Shown: piece by piece, positions 8,183 to 18,334 of the stretch
Position numbering within the stretch: the first letter of the stretch is position 1
How the letters are laid out: each line of letters opens with the position of its first letter
NCBI RefSeq assembly: GCF_014962245.1
Contig: NZ_CP063144.1
Span: 300,582-364,581 of the forward strand
DNA length: 64,000 bases
Reading direction: 5' to 3'
Origin: Thermosphaera aggregans
GTDB taxonomy: Archaea; Thermoproteota; Thermoprotei_A; Sulfolobales; Desulfurococcaceae
The notes under the pieces: generated by a model
What the model was told of the DNA's origin: nothing
Seen by the model: only the letters and a program-made list of their open reading frames with translations
The model's database searches: none
Program-made: the position numbers and the translations under genes

Positions 8183-9526
8183 ATGCTTGTTGCACACTTT
8201 GCTGATACTCATCTTGGGAAAACTCTTTACAACATCTCTGAGACCATGAGGCAGTTTATCGATCACTTTGAGCAGGCTGTTGAGCAAGCGCTTAAAGAGC
8301 ATGTTGACGCGTTTATTTTCGCTGGAGACTTCTTTGATGATAAACACCACCTTCCTAACAGGGTTTTGAAAAGGGCTATAGACATTGTTGGCAGGATAAC
8401 TAGTGAGGGTAAACCAGTCTTCATTGTTCCAGGCGATCACGACAGGTGGCCGCAAAGAGATGACTCACCAATAGAGCTTCTCAGGCTCTTCAGCAACGTG
8501 TACACGCCGGGGAAGGAGATATTCTTCGCTGAGAAGGCTTTGAAGGATGGGAGGGAGTATGTTTTCGCAGGGCTCAACTACTTCAACGTCAAAAATAGTG
8601 AACAGAGTAGGCAAGCCCTGTACAAGTACATTCAGGGAATGGATAGGGCCTTGGGCAAGTACGACGTGCTGATAATGCATCAAAACATTGAAAACTACTT
8701 CCCACTGGAGAAAGGTCTCAGTATAAGCAACATCCCTGTAACACCAAGGTATGTTGCAATGGGCCATCTCCACCGGAGAATAATCGAGAAGAGAGTTATC
8801 GATGGCAGGAGCCAGGTGATAGCGTACCCGGGGAGCATAGATATTTTCGACATTGACGAGGTTGAGGAAGCCAGGAGGAATGGTAAGGGATTCTACATAG
8901 TTGACCTCACCCCTGAGGAGCCTGTCGTGCACACGGTTAAAGTGGAGGCAACGCCTTTCGAATACGTGGAGACAGGCGTGGCTGAGTCGGAGTGGAAGCC
9001 TAAGATAGCTGAAGCATTGGCAAGGCTTGCGAAGCAGGTTAACCCGGGTAACAAGGGAATACTGTACGTCAAGATATTCGTGAAGGCAGGGGATATGGTA
9101 AGCCTCGAGAGGATAGAAGGCTTCATAGTCGATGAGAAGAAGAGGAGGCTCCAAGGCGGGCTGGAACTCATATTCCACAAGTTCGTGAGGGAACTCGTGA
9201 AGGAAACCTTTGAGAAAGCAAGCAGGATAACACAGCAAGCAAGAGGAGAGCTCGACACGCTCGCGGACTTCCTGGCCAGGGAGCTAGGGATCTCCCCTGA
9301 TGAGGCTAAAAAACTAGCAGAGCATGTGGAAGGCTTGAAAGAAGCCTTCAAGCAGGGTGATGAGGAAGCGGTGGAGCAGATTATAGAGGAATTGGCTAGG
9401 GCAACCTTCTGGAGCAGGATCGGGATACCGGATGAATACGTTAAACTAGAGGAGGCAAAGCCCGGTAGGGTAAGCGAGCCCAGTGCTCACAAACCATCCA
9501 GGATCACGGACTACTTTAAAAGGTGA
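8183..9526 (+). CDS. mre11: DNA double-strand break repair nuclease Mre11
   Basis: Manganese-dependent nuclease of the Mre11-Rad50 complex, which trims and tethers DNA ends. The phosphoesterase motifs are all present: FADTHLGK near the N-terminus, FAGDFFDDKHH, VPGDHDRW, IMHQN and MGHLHRR. The last third is charged and helical and probably binds the Rad50 coiled-coil base. It is the first gene of the mre11-rad50-nurA-herA operon and overlaps rad50 by four bases (GTGA). TTG 8177 is an alternative start two codons upstream. Confidence 0.95.
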   Translation: MLVAHFADTHLGKTLYNISETMRQFIDHFEQAVEQALKEHVDAFIFAGDFFDDKHHLPNRVLKRAIDIVGRITSEGKPVFIVPGDHDRWPQRDDSPIELLRLFSNVYTPGKEIFFAEKALKDGREYVFAGLNYFNVKNSEQSRQALYKYIQGMDRALGKYDVLIMHQNIENYFPLEKGLSISNIPVTPRYVAMGHLHRRIIEKRVIDGRSQVIAYPGSIDIFDIDEVEEARRNGKGFYIVDLTPEEPVVHTVKVEATPFEYVETGVAESEWKPKIAEALARLAKQVNPGNKGILYVKIFVKAGDMVSLERIEGFIVDEKKRRLQGGLELIFHKFVRELVKETFEKASRITQQARGELDTLADFLARELGISPDEAKKLAEHVEGLKEAFKQGDEEAVEQIIEELARATFWSRIGIPDEYVKLEEAKPGRVSEPSAHKPSRITDYFKR

Positions 9527-12402
9527 GACCTATGGGTGCAACTACACAGGTTCTTGATCAAACCGGTTCACGAGACCTGGACAAGGCTGGTGCGGAATCA
9601 TCCACGCTAATTCTTCAGAAAGTAGTTCTTGAAGGATTCCTCAGCCACAATAAGACAGAGGTGGTGTTTGAGAAAGGAGTAAACACTATTGTTGGACCTA
9701 ACGGGGCGGGCAAGTCAAGCATTCTAGAAGCAATATACTATGCTTTAACAGGTAATGGATGGAGGATCAGGAGGAAGGAACAACTCGTAAACCTAAAACA
9801 CAGTAGTGCGAAAGTAATACTTGAGTTTAAACACGAGGGTAAAACATACAGGGTTGAGAGGCTGATCCCTTCAGGCGCATCGGAGAAAGCAATGCTCTGG
9901 GAGTTGAGGGAGGGAAAGGGTAAAGTGATAGCGGATAGAGCAACCGATGTAAACGCGAAGCTAGCTGAGATACTGGGGATAGAGACCTCAAAGCTTGACG
10001 GGATAGTGCTGGTAAACCAGGGAGAGCTGACAAAGGTTTTCGCATCCCTCAGCCCTTCTGAAAGGAAGGAGATACTTGACAAGCTTCTAGGGCTTGACCT
10101 GTATGAAAAAATAAGCGAGAAACTCCGGGAGTACTGCCCCGAGACCAGCACCCCCTACCAAGTATGCCCGGGAGCCAATGTTGAGAGAACGGTTGAGAAC
10201 ATTCGCGAGCAGGTTTTGAGAAAGCATAGTGGGCTCCTGGAGAGAAGGGAGGAGTATGTGCAGAAGAAGAGCGAGTATGAGCGTAAAATACAGGAGGCTA
10301 GGAGGAGGATAAGGGAGGAGAGGCTTGAGGAGAAGGCGTTAGAGCTGGAGAAGGCGAGGGCTGAGAAGGAATCCCTGAGTAATAAACTCTCCGAGATCAA
10401 TGCGACAGCGTCAAGCCTGAGGGGGAACTTGCAATCCCTCCTCTCAAGGATAGCGGATTATGAGGAAAGGCTTGCATGGGTTGAACGAGAGATTCGGGAG
10501 AAGGAGAAGCTTGTAAAAACCCCATCCTTCAAGGAGCGGGTTAACAGCCTGATCAAGATCCACGGGGAGGAGAAGAGTAAGAGGGAGGTTCTCAAAGCCA
10601 GGGAGGAGCAGCTTAAAGCCCTTGAGAAAGTCCGGGGCGAGCTTGAAAAGCTCGAGGCTGAGCACGGGTCTCTCGTGAAACTAGAGGAAGCGGTCAGGAG
10701 CCTGGAGAGCGAGAAAACCAGTGCTCTTGAAAAACTTAACGCATTAAACCAGGAGCTGGGGAGCATAGAGGGGCAGGAGCGCAGGCTTGTAAGCGAGATC
10801 AGGAAGCTCCGGGAAAGAATCAGGGATGTTGTAAGGGGGAGTCAGCTTTCAAGGATTGAGCCGCTCATAGCTGAGGAAAGCGTTGAGAAACTTGAAGAAC
10901 TGCTGAGGAAGACTGAGGAAGAGCTTGCCAGCCTGACCGCTGAGCTGGAGAAAACCGTGAGGGAAGAGGCTAGTAAGCAAGCCTTGAAGCAGCAGGTTGA
11001 GAAAAGCATAGAGCTTCTCGAAACCAGCCCCCAGCCCGAGTGCCCCGTGTGCAAGAGGCCCCTGGAAGGGAGGAGGAAGGAGGAGATACTTGCTGATTTC
11101 AGAAAACACCTCAGCGAGCTGGAGAAGGAGCTGAGGGATCTCGAGTCCAGGATTACGTTGCTGAGGACGAGGCAGTCCCAGGCTAGTGTCGAGCTGGAGG
11201 GTTTGAAACAGGTTGTTGAAGCATTGAAGGAAGTAGCTGGGAGGAAGGCTGAGCTGGAGAGGCTGGGAGAGAGGAAGAAGCAGGTTAAGGCAGTGGCTGA
11301 GCAACTCTCGGCAAGGGTTAGACAGCTTGAGGAAGCCTTGAACAAGTATAGAAGCCACCTGTCCAACTGGAGAAGCCTTGTAGCAAACTTCGACGTAAAC
11401 ACGTATAGTCAGCTCAAAGGAGAGGTTGAGGGTTTGAACAAGGAGATAGAAGGGTTGAGCAACGAGTTCACCCGTTTATCAACAGAGCTTGCCGGGGAGC
11501 TCGGGTTAGCTGTGAGGAGTCGTGAAGAAATTGTCCAGATACTGCAGGAGGAGCTTAAGAAGGCTACACAAGCTGAGCTAGATCTTGCTAAGCTAGGCGT
11601 TGAGAAGGAGAAGCTGGAGGCGGATATAAGGGATTTCAGGAAACAGGTCGAGGAGATAAGTGCACGGCTCAAGGAGCTTGAGAAGGCACGGGTCGAGGTT
11701 CAGGCCAGGCTGGAGAGCGTGGAGAAAACCCTCAAGGAGCTTGAGGAAGCTGGTAAGAAGCTGGAGGAGTTGAAAAGGATTATTGAAGTGAGCACGGAGC
11801 ATGTTAAACTCTACACTAGCGAGCTTGAAAAGGTTGAGAAGGAGCTTGAAGACCTGAGGAACCTGGTTAAAGAAATTAATAAAGCGATAAGGAAAGCCAT
11901 GATCATCAATTACTTAAGGGAGAAGATATTCCACAAGGACGGTGTTCCCAGGTATCTTAGAAGATACTATGTCGACTTAATTTCGAAAATGATGGAGAGC
12001 TGGAGCGATGTGTTCAACCTGCGTTTCTACTCGGTAAGGCTTGATGAAAACTACGAGCTCCAAGTAGAGTTAGCCGGGGCAAGGGGGAGGGTTCTCGGGG
12101 TTCCCCAGTTGAGCGGTGGGGAGAAAGTAGCCATAAGCATACTGGGGCTTCTCGCGCTTCACCAGATAGTTACACGAGGGAGAATAGGCTTCCTGGCTTT
12201 AGACGAGCCAACCGAGTATTTAGACCAGGAGAGGCGGCGCGAGCTAATCAATCTGTTGAAAAAGTTCAGGGGTGGTGAAGGAATCCCTCAGTTAATAGTG
12301 GTAACACACGATGTTGAGGTTAGGGATGCGGCGGATGTAGTGTATGCGGTGAGAAAAGAGGAGGATACAGAGTACTCAAGAGTGGAGAGGGAGGAGGCTT
12401 GA
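9523..12402 (+). CDS. rad50: DNA repair ATPase Rad50
   Basis: SMC-like ATPase partner of Mre11, 959 residues. Walker A is VGPNGAGKSS (about residues 57-66). Two long Glu/Lys/Leu-rich coiled-coil arms flank a zinc hook CPVC at residues 507-510. The C-terminal lobe has the ABC signature LSGGEK (about 863-868) and Walker B/D-loop LALDEPTEYLD (about 890-900), followed by the switch His in VVTHD. The protein has about 30 residues before the usual N-terminus (Thr/Gly/Asp-rich); the start may be GTG 9523, which overlaps the mre11 stop, or ATG 9532. Confidence 0.95.
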   Translation: MRPMGATTQVLDQTGSRDLDKAGAESSTLILQKVVLEGFLSHNKTEVVFEKGVNTIVGPNGAGKSSILEAIYYALTGNGWRIRRKEQLVNLKHSSAKVILEFKHEGKTYRVERLIPSGASEKAMLWELREGKGKVIADRATDVNAKLAEILGIETSKLDGIVLVNQGELTKVFASLSPSERKEILDKLLGLDLYEKISEKLREYCPETSTPYQVCPGANVERTVENIREQVLRKHSGLLERREEYVQKKSEYERKIQEARRRIREERLEEKALELEKARAEKESLSNKLSEINATASSLRGNLQSLLSRIADYEERLAWVEREIREKEKLVKTPSFKERVNSLIKIHGEEKSKREVLKAREEQLKALEKVRGELEKLEAEHGSLVKLEEAVRSLESEKTSALEKLNALNQELGSIEGQERRLVSEIRKLRERIRDVVRGSQLSRIEPLIAEESVEKLEELLRKTEEELASLTAELEKTVREEASKQALKQQVEKSIELLETSPQPECPVCKRPLEGRRKEEILADFRKHLSELEKELRDLESRITLLRTRQSQASVELEGLKQVVEALKEVAGRKAELERLGERKKQVKAVAEQLSARVRQLEEALNKYRSHLSNWRSLVANFDVNTYSQLKGEVEGLNKEIEGLSNEFTRLSTELAGELGLAVRSREEIVQILQEELKKATQAELDLAKLGVEKEKLEADIRDFRKQVEEISARLKELEKARVEVQARLESVEKTLKELEEAGKKLEELKRIIEVSTEHVKLYTSELEKVEKELEDLRNLVKEINKAIRKAMIINYLREKIFHKDGVPRYLRRYYVDLISKMMESWSDVFNLRFYSVRLDENYELQVELAGARGRVLGVPQLSGGEKVAISILGLLALHQIVTRGRIGFLALDEPTEYLDQERRRELINLLKKFRGGEGIPQLIVVTHDVEVRDAADVVYAVRKEEDTEYSRVEREEA

Positions 12403-13640
12403 GGGAATACCTGTTAGAGCTTGCGTTGAGGAAGAAGGATGAGATAGCCTGGGCAATCCAGCAGTTAAGCAGTGATGAGTACAGGGCGATGGCGGAGGAG
12501 AACTGGGTTGAGTACACCCCTACTGTAAACCAGCCTGAATCCATAACAGCAGTTGACGGGAGCGCGCTAAGCATGGAGCTTCGCGACACCAGCATCTACG
12601 GTGTGAAAGCATACGCTCTCTCCAGGCACCAGTCATCGGTTAGGCATAAGTACATAGGGGACGTGGATGTTGTGACAGCGGCGAATGCTGACGGGCTTGT
12701 CAGAGCTTTCAGAGAGATATGCGAGGCGAAGATAGCTCTCGCATCCATAAGCAAGCTGGTACTCATAGACGGTAGCATAATATCCCTTCTCATAAACCCA
12801 GACCCTCTTACGAGAATAGGTATTAGGAGGGGGATAGAGGCGGTGGAGAGGTTGATAGGGCTTGACGAAGTAGTAGTTCTTTTAGATAAGATAAGGGAGC
12901 AGGCGTTGGAGCTGGAGGAGGCAGACCGGTACTTCGGCGACCCCTTCATCTCTAGGTCAATCCTTAAAGAGGTTAAGAAAGGAGGGATAGGGTTCACTGA
13001 CATTGATGACAGCGTGTTTGAGGCGGCATCCGCTTTCACAGTCTTTGTAGAGAAGCTTCTTTCGCTGAGGCTTCTGCTGGATAAGTCCATGGTAGAGGGC
13101 TGGGGATTGGTTTACGTGTCCAAGAGAAGTAGGAGCAAGGAGTATTTGAGAAAGCTGAAGACTACCAGGGTCGGGAAAGCCTTCGAGGGGAGATTATCGG
13201 GGCCAACCGATATGGCGGTTTTCAGCAACTACACGCGTACACCAGGGTTTTCCAAGCCGTTAATAGTGGAGGAGGTGGAGACTATTAAAACTCTTCCATC
13301 AGAGGGTGTATTGAAGAAGCATGTAAGGGATTACTTTGAAAGCATCGGCATCATACTCACCTATGTTAGGCTTGTCCAGGACGGGCCCGTGCTCAAGCTT
13401 GAAATACCTTTCAGAAAAGGCTCAGCGGTTTCAGCAAGCACTGCTCGCGAAGTAGTTAAGAGTGTGATGGACATGCTTGCGGGCGAATCCTACAATGGGT
13501 ATCCGTATCCGCTTATCCAGGTTGATAAGCTTGTCAAGGTGACGAGGCAGGATTTAAACCAGATCGCTTTTTCACTCGGCATACTCCCTTCTTTAACGGG
13601 GAGAGAGGTATTGGGTGAGTGGTATGTCGAGATCGATTAA
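12399..13640 (+). CDS. nurA: NurA 5'-3' nuclease
   Basis: Nuclease that works with the HerA translocase to resect DNA ends into 3' single strands for RadA. The 413-residue protein has the RNase H-like signatures AVDGSALSM (about residue 51) and LIDGSIISLL (about residue 123), whose Asp residues bind the catalytic metals. The start TTG 12399 overlaps the rad50 stop by four bases, and the 3' end overlaps herA by 26, so translation of the four genes is probably coupled. Confidence 0.92.
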   Translation: MREYLLELALRKKDEIAWAIQQLSSDEYRAMAEENWVEYTPTVNQPESITAVDGSALSMELRDTSIYGVKAYALSRHQSSVRHKYIGDVDVVTAANADGLVRAFREICEAKIALASISKLVLIDGSIISLLINPDPLTRIGIRRGIEAVERLIGLDEVVVLLDKIREQALELEEADRYFGDPFISRSILKEVKKGGIGFTDIDDSVFEAASAFTVFVEKLLSLRLLLDKSMVEGWGLVYVSKRSRSKEYLRKLKTTRVGKAFEGRLSGPTDMAVFSNYTRTPGFSKPLIVEEVETIKTLPSEGVLKKHVRDYFESIGIILTYVRLVQDGPVLKLEIPFRKGSAVSASTAREVVKSVMDMLAGESYNGYPYPLIQVDKLVKVTRQDLNQIAFSLGILPSLTGREVLGEWYVEID

Positions 13641-15243
13641 ACCAGAGGAGAGTGGTGGGAGATCTGTGAGCGGGGGAAGGATCAAACTTGGAAACATTAT
13701 AGGTGAAACCTCGCACTCCAAGGTATCCTTCACAGCCTCGGAGCCCCCGAGGGTTGGAGAATACGTTCTAGTATCATACAGTAGCAACGGGAGCGAGAGG
13801 CTTGCCCTGGGAATGGTTGAAGAATCACTCATAGGCAACCCGCTACTATCTATGGAACAGGTTAAGCCGGATTATGTGAGCAAGGCTCAGCTATACGGGG
13901 GTGAAATGGCGGAATACATCATCGGGAGGGCTAGGATACTCAGCTGGGTTGACACACTGGTTAACTCAGGTGTTGTTGAAACCCCTTCATACCCGCCGAG
14001 ACCCGGGGCGCCCGTGTACAAGGCTGACGCGGATACTCTGAGGCATATTTTCTCGAAGGATGTGAGAGGGAAGGTGAGGATAGGGGTTCTTGTAAACCAC
14101 AGGGACGTCCCAGTATCGGTGGATGTGAACGCGATAGTTTCAAGACACCTTGCAATACTGGCTATTACAGGGGCTGGAAAATCCAACACTGTAGGAGTCC
14201 TGGTTGACAGGATTGTAAATGAACTAGGCGGGACAGTAGTACTATTCGACATGCACAACGAGTATGGATGGGTTGCAGGAGAGGAGGGCACGTATTTCGT
14301 TGAGCCTAAGATCCACCCTGCCCGCCTAACCCTGCACGAGTTCTACAGGTTACTCCACCTGGATGAGAAGGCTCACAAACAGAGAAGATTCCTCAGGCAG
14401 GCCTATAGGGAGGTAGAGAATACCAGGTATCAGAGGCCTGAAGAGTTCCTAGACAAGCTCAAGGAGGCTCTTGAACAACGTATCGACGATGAGAAGAGGG
14501 GTAAGGGTGATGAGAAGAGGCGTAAGAAATCGGCGGACCAATCTCTCTCCGAGGTTTTAGAAAAGCTTGAAGACTTCCTGGAAGAGTATAGTGGGAAAGT
14601 TATCACGCCGACAGCACCTATAAACCTTGAGGAAGCCATAGTACCCGGTAAGGCAAACATTTTCAAGCTTGGCGGTGTCTCCGAGGAGGTTGCGGACGTC
14701 GTAGTCCACCACTACCTCAACTGGCTCCTTAGGGAGAGGAAGGAGCACGTTTCAAGCGGCCGGGAAAAGGGCTATCCTGTACCGGTTCTCGCAGTCATTG
14801 AGGAAGCCCACATCCTCCTCCCCTCGGACAGGGGGACCTTGACGAAGAGTATTGCCGGTAAAATAGCCAGGGAGGGCAGGAAGTTCGGCGTAGGCTTGTG
14901 CTTGGTGAGCCAGCGGCCTAAGAAGCTTGACGAGGATGCTTTAAGCCAGACGAACAACAAGATAATTCTAAGGCTTGTTGAGCCCGGGGACCAGAGATAT
15001 GTTCAGAGCGCGAGCGAAACCCTAAGCGACGAGCTCCTAGAGCTGCTTCCAAGCCTGAACGTTGGCGAGGCAATACTCCTAGGCATGATGACCCCTGTCC
15101 CAGCGATAGTTAAAATAGACAAGTCAGCCAGGAAGAGCGGGGGAGGAGACATAATAGTGCATGAGGAATGGAGAAGATACGCGGAGTCGAGGAAGAAGCT
15201 GAACGAGGAAGCATCAAAATACCTAATGATGCCTGAGGATTGA
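13615..15243 (+). CDS. herA: HerA bipolar DNA translocase/helicase
   Basis: Hexameric FtsK-like ATPase that pumps DNA into the NurA nuclease. An N-terminal beta-barrel HAS domain (about residues 20-110) precedes Walker A ITGAGKSNTVG (about 183-193) and Walker B VLAVIEEAHILLP (about 390-402); the arginine-finger region EGRKFGVGLCLVSQRP follows. A charged helical insertion (DEKRGKGDEKRRKK) lies between the Walker motifs. The frame starts at GTG 13615; ATG 13624 is an alternative. Last gene of the repair operon. Confidence 0.95.
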   Translation: MSGMSRSIKPEESGGRSVSGGRIKLGNIIGETSHSKVSFTASEPPRVGEYVLVSYSSNGSERLALGMVEESLIGNPLLSMEQVKPDYVSKAQLYGGEMAEYIIGRARILSWVDTLVNSGVVETPSYPPRPGAPVYKADADTLRHIFSKDVRGKVRIGVLVNHRDVPVSVDVNAIVSRHLAILAITGAGKSNTVGVLVDRIVNELGGTVVLFDMHNEYGWVAGEEGTYFVEPKIHPARLTLHEFYRLLHLDEKAHKQRRFLRQAYREVENTRYQRPEEFLDKLKEALEQRIDDEKRGKGDEKRRKKSADQSLSEVLEKLEDFLEEYSGKVITPTAPINLEEAIVPGKANIFKLGGVSEEVADVVVHHYLNWLLRERKEHVSSGREKGYPVPVLAVIEEAHILLPSDRGTLTKSIAGKIAREGRKFGVGLCLVSQRPKKLDEDALSQTNNKIILRLVEPGDQRYVQSASETLSDELLELLPSLNVGEAILLGMMTPVPAIVKIDKSARKSGGGDIIVHEEWRRYAESRKKLNEEASKYLMMPED

Positions 15244-15373
15244 GGAAGCCCTCCCTCAACTCTCAAGTTTTTCAAATAATCCCTGCTTTAAAGCATCTCA
15301 CGAGTTCCTGCACTAACACCCTTGAAGGCTAGCTTTAAAGGTTACGAAGCGTTCACTCCTTGGCCACGCATTC

Positions 15374-16657
15374 TTAGGCAAGGTGTTTAACCGGGTTTTC
15401 AAGGAGCTCCTGGAGCTTGATTATTGACTGAGCCCCTGTTTCAAGGTTTTTCACAGTAGCCAACCCTTCCTTAAGCTCCCTCTCCCCGATGATCACCGCC
15501 CTGGCGTAGCCTTTCCTAGCGGCATGCCCCAGCGGCTTGGAGAAGCCGGGGGATCTGTAAACAGTTGTCTTGAAGCCTGCTTTAACCAGGGCTCCCGCAA
15601 CCCTGTAGCCCTCTGACACCGGCACCTTGCTCGACAGGATCACAGCGACCCCGCCCCCGGTTCCCGGGGTTTTCACGCCCTGCAGCGCCAGGGCTATCCT
15701 GTCAAGGCCTAGCGCTAGGCCTGTGGAGTGCTCGAACACTCCCCCGTAAACCATGGTCAGCCCGTCATATCTTCCCCCGCCGCCTATGCTCACCCCAAGC
15801 GCCTTAGTCTTGTACTCGAATATGAGGCCTGTGTAGTATGCCAGCCCCCTGACAAGGGAGGGGCTGTACTCTACCCTGTAGCCGAGGCTTCTCAACGCAT
15901 CGGTGAACTCCAGGAGCCTCGCATGCTCTTTCAAAACCCTCTCGTAATCCCCTCCCAGCAGCTCCCTGGCATCGTTTATGAAGCCCTCCAGCCTGTCAAG
16001 AGGGGTGTTCAAGAGTTCTTTGAGAAGGCCTGGGTCACCCCTGCTCGAGTGCTTTGAAGCCTCCTCCAGCGCCTTGTCAACCAAGCCCTTGTCTATTAAG
16101 TGGAGGACGTGGTCCTGGGCGTCCTCAGGGATTCCTAAACCCTTCATCAACCCTCTGTGCACTGCTACACTTCCCACGACATACTCGTGCCCGACACCGA
16201 TCTCGTCGAGGAAGACGCTAGCGGTGAACGCGGCTGACAAGTCAGCGTTGACATCGGGGTCGCCGATCACTTCGAGACCAGCCTGCCAGAACTCCCTGTA
16301 CCTGGCGTGCTGGGGCTCCTCATACCTGAAGCACTGGGCAACGTAGTAGAGCTTCAAAGGCTTAGGCTCACTCCTCAGTTCTTTCAGGTAAGCCCTCACC
16401 ACGCTAGCGGTTACCTCAGGCCTCAGCGCTAGAAGCCTCCCAGCCTTGTCCTGGAAAACATACATCGAGTTCCTAACTTCCTCACCGCTCTTAGCCTCGA
16501 ACAGCTTGAAATACTCCACGGTCGGGGTGACAACGGGTTCGAAGCCTGTTGAAACAGCAGTCTTCTTGAAAGTGTTCACCAAGTACTCGTGCAGCCAGGC
16601 TTCAGGCCCTGTTAAATCCCTCATGCCGCGCGGAGGGTTGAGAATATCCGAGACCAT
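15374..16657 (-). CDS. hisS: Histidyl-tRNA synthetase
   Basis: Class II aminoacyl-tRNA synthetase, 427 residues, which charges tRNA-His. Motif 2 is CFRYEEPQHARYREFWQAG, the His-specific signatures are YYTGLIFEY and GGGGRYDGL, and motif 3 is GLALGLDRIAL. A C-terminal anticodon-binding domain follows (about residues 335-427). It starts one base after the stop of the endonuclease-like gene, so the two are probably one transcript. Confidence 0.95.
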   Translation of the reverse strand: MVSDILNPPRGMRDLTGPEAWLHEYLVNTFKKTAVSTGFEPVVTPTVEYFKLFEAKSGEEVRNSMYVFQDKAGRLLALRPEVTASVVRAYLKELRSEPKPLKLYYVAQCFRYEEPQHARYREFWQAGLEVIGDPDVNADLSAAFTASVFLDEIGVGHEYVVGSVAVHRGLMKGLGIPEDAQDHVLHLIDKGLVDKALEEASKHSSRGDPGLLKELLNTPLDRLEGFINDARELLGGDYERVLKEHARLLEFTDALRSLGYRVEYSPSLVRGLAYYTGLIFEYKTKALGVSIGGGGRYDGLTMVYGGVFEHSTGLALGLDRIALALQGVKTPGTGGGVAVILSSKVPVSEGYRVAGALVKAGFKTTVYRSPGFSKPLGHAARKGYARAVIIGERELKEGLATVKNLETGAQSIIKLQELLENPVKHLA

Positions 16658-16658
16658 T

Positions 16659-17177
16659 CTAACCCACCACAGGGCTGATCCTTGAAACCTCGTAGTATGT
16701 TAAATCACCCTGGAGGCTCACGATTGCGAAGACGGCTTGGAGCGAGTTGCTCCTAGCAGCCTCAACGTATTTGACAAGGCTCTCAGTACTCTCCAACGCC
16801 TTCTCCTCCAGCACGTACACCACTCTCACATCGCCCAGCTTATCCTTAACCAGGAAGCTGTTACCGCCCAGGGGCCTAACCCGCCTCCCCCTGTCCCTTA
16901 AATCCTTGTAAACGGTGAGCATGGGCCAGAAGAACTCTGCGAAGCACTCGTGCCGCAGGCTGACAAGAGCGTTCAGGTCTGAAGCCTCCTCTCCGCCGAC
17001 TCTTACAACAGCCTTCCCGCCGAGCAGGAGGTACGCTATCTCCACCAGGCTGAGAACAAGCACATCCCCATCTCTCCTTCCAAACCATTTACCGTCAAGC
17101 TCGTCGACAACCTTCCCCTCCCTGACAACCCCGTTGCACGAGCCCTCGTCGAAGTAGATAGTGACCTGTTGCTCCAA
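16659..17177 (-). CDS. tRNA-splicing endonuclease subunit, probably the non-catalytic one
   Basis: In Crenarchaeota the splicing endonuclease is built from a catalytic and a structural EndA-like subunit. This protein has the family's N-terminal pattern (LSLVEIAYLLLGGKAVV) and the core YKDLRDRGRRVRP, and ends with YYEVSRISP as in EndA proteins. The region where the catalytic Tyr, His and Lys should lie lacks the usual GH motif, so I assign the structural subunit. TTG 17177 is preferred over GTG 17210: a TATA-like element (17212-17218) lies directly before 17210, which would place the transcript start downstream of that GTG. Family assignment is by eye. Confidence 0.65.
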   Translation of the reverse strand: MEQQVTIYFDEGSCNGVVREGKVVDELDGKWFGRRDGDVLVLSLVEIAYLLLGGKAVVRVGGEEASDLNALVSLRHECFAEFFWPMLTVYKDLRDRGRRVRPLGGNSFLVKDKLGDVRVVYVLEEKALESTESLVKYVEAARSNSLQAVFAIVSLQGDLTYYEVSRISPVVG

Positions 17178-17254
17178 ACCCAACCCCTTGCTTAAGGGAT
17201 GAAATCCCACGTTTATATTGCTGTAAAATTATTTTAAACCCGTGATGATGCTTC

Positions 17255-18334
17255 ATGAACATACCATACCCTATTAAGATTAGAGCTGTATGGTGGGATG
17301 AATCCTCGAGGAAAACATGCTGGATAAACACTTTGAAACTACCCCACTCGGAGGAGGTGGAGTGTAGCAGCGACCCTGTGAGGGTTGCAAAGGCAATCAT
17401 AGACCTGGAGATAAGGGGGGCTCCGGCAATAGGTGTTGCGGCAGCCCTGGCGGTAGCATCCTACGCCTGGACCTTGACAGGTAAGCCCAGGGAGGAGTTC
17501 TACTCTAAAACGCTTGAAGCAGTCTCAGTACTCTGGGCCACGAGGCCAACAGCTCACAACCTGTTCCACGCTCTCACAAGGGTTAGGGAGAAACTGCTCG
17601 CGGGAATGAGCGCTGGAGCAACCCCGCTGGAGGCTGCGGAGGACGTGACAAGGGAGGCTCTGAAGATTATGGAGGAGGACATATACTCGAACTACTTGAT
17701 CGGTGAGCACGGCTCCCAGCTGGTCCCCGACAATGCTTCAATCCTGACACACTGCAACGCGGGAGCCCTCGCGACCTCTGCTCTTGGAACAGCAGAGGCT
17801 GTTATGAGAGTAGCATGGTATAAGGGGAAGAGGATAAGGGTTTACGCAACAGAGACCAGGCCCGTCCTCCAGGGGGCGAGGCTAACGGTCTGGGAGCTGG
17901 TGAAGGAGGGGATACCGGTAACCCTGATCACGGACAATACCGCGGGCTTCCTCATGAGGAAGGGAATGGTAGACCTCGTCATAGTTGGAGCGGACAGGAT
18001 TACCAGGGAGGGCTATGTTGTAAACAAGATTGGAACATACATGATAGCCTTAGCTGCCAGGAGAAACAACATCCCCTTCTACGTAGCAGCGCCGACAAGC
18101 ACGATAGACTTGAACAGCAGGATCGAGGACGTGGTCATAGAGGAGAGGAACCCGGCAGAGGTGAAGTATGTCATGGGGAGGCTGATAACCCTGGAGGAGG
18201 CCTCGGCCTTAAACTACGCTTTCGACATAACCGACCCGGATCTCGTAACAGCCATAATAACCGAGAAAGGAGTTGTCAAGCCCCCCTTCCCCGAGAACCT
18301 TAAGAAAATAGTGGGCTCTTCTCAACCCCACTAG
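17255..18334 (+). CDS. mtnA: S-methyl-5-thioribose-1-phosphate isomerase (MtnA/aIF2B-like family)
   Basis: Isomerase that converts methylthioribose 1-phosphate to methylthioribulose 1-phosphate in methionine salvage. Family marks are EIRGAPAIGVAAALA near residue 50, the catalytic Cys in THCNAGALAT, ETRPVLQGARLT and the catalytic Asp in VGADRI. At 359 residues the length fits MtnA. Archaeal relatives include ribose-1,5-bisphosphate isomerase of the AMP pathway, but that enzyme is usually shorter and lacks this N-terminal domain. It is divergent from the endonuclease-like gene. Confidence 0.88.
   Translation: MNIPYPIKIRAVWWDESSRKTCWINTLKLPHSEEVECSSDPVRVAKAIIDLEIRGAPAIGVAAALAVASYAWTLTGKPREEFYSKTLEAVSVLWATRPTAHNLFHALTRVREKLLAGMSAGATPLEAAEDVTREALKIMEEDIYSNYLIGEHGSQLVPDNASILTHCNAGALATSALGTAEAVMRVAWYKGKRIRVYATETRPVLQGARLTVWELVKEGIPVTLITDNTAGFLMRKGMVDLVIVGADRITREGYVVNKIGTYMIALAARRNNIPFYVAAPTSTIDLNSRIEDVVIEERNPAEVKYVMGRLITLEEASALNYAFDITDPDLVTAIITEKGVVKPPFPENLKKIVGSSQPH

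Noticed and set aside
9727-9742. GAAGCAATA similar to the repeat start inside rad50
   Set aside because: It encodes conserved Rad50 residues just after Walker A and the similarity ends after eight bases.
12340-15243. Operon mre11-rad50-nurA-herA as a novel system
   Set aside because: This gene order is well known in thermophilic archaea; only annotated.
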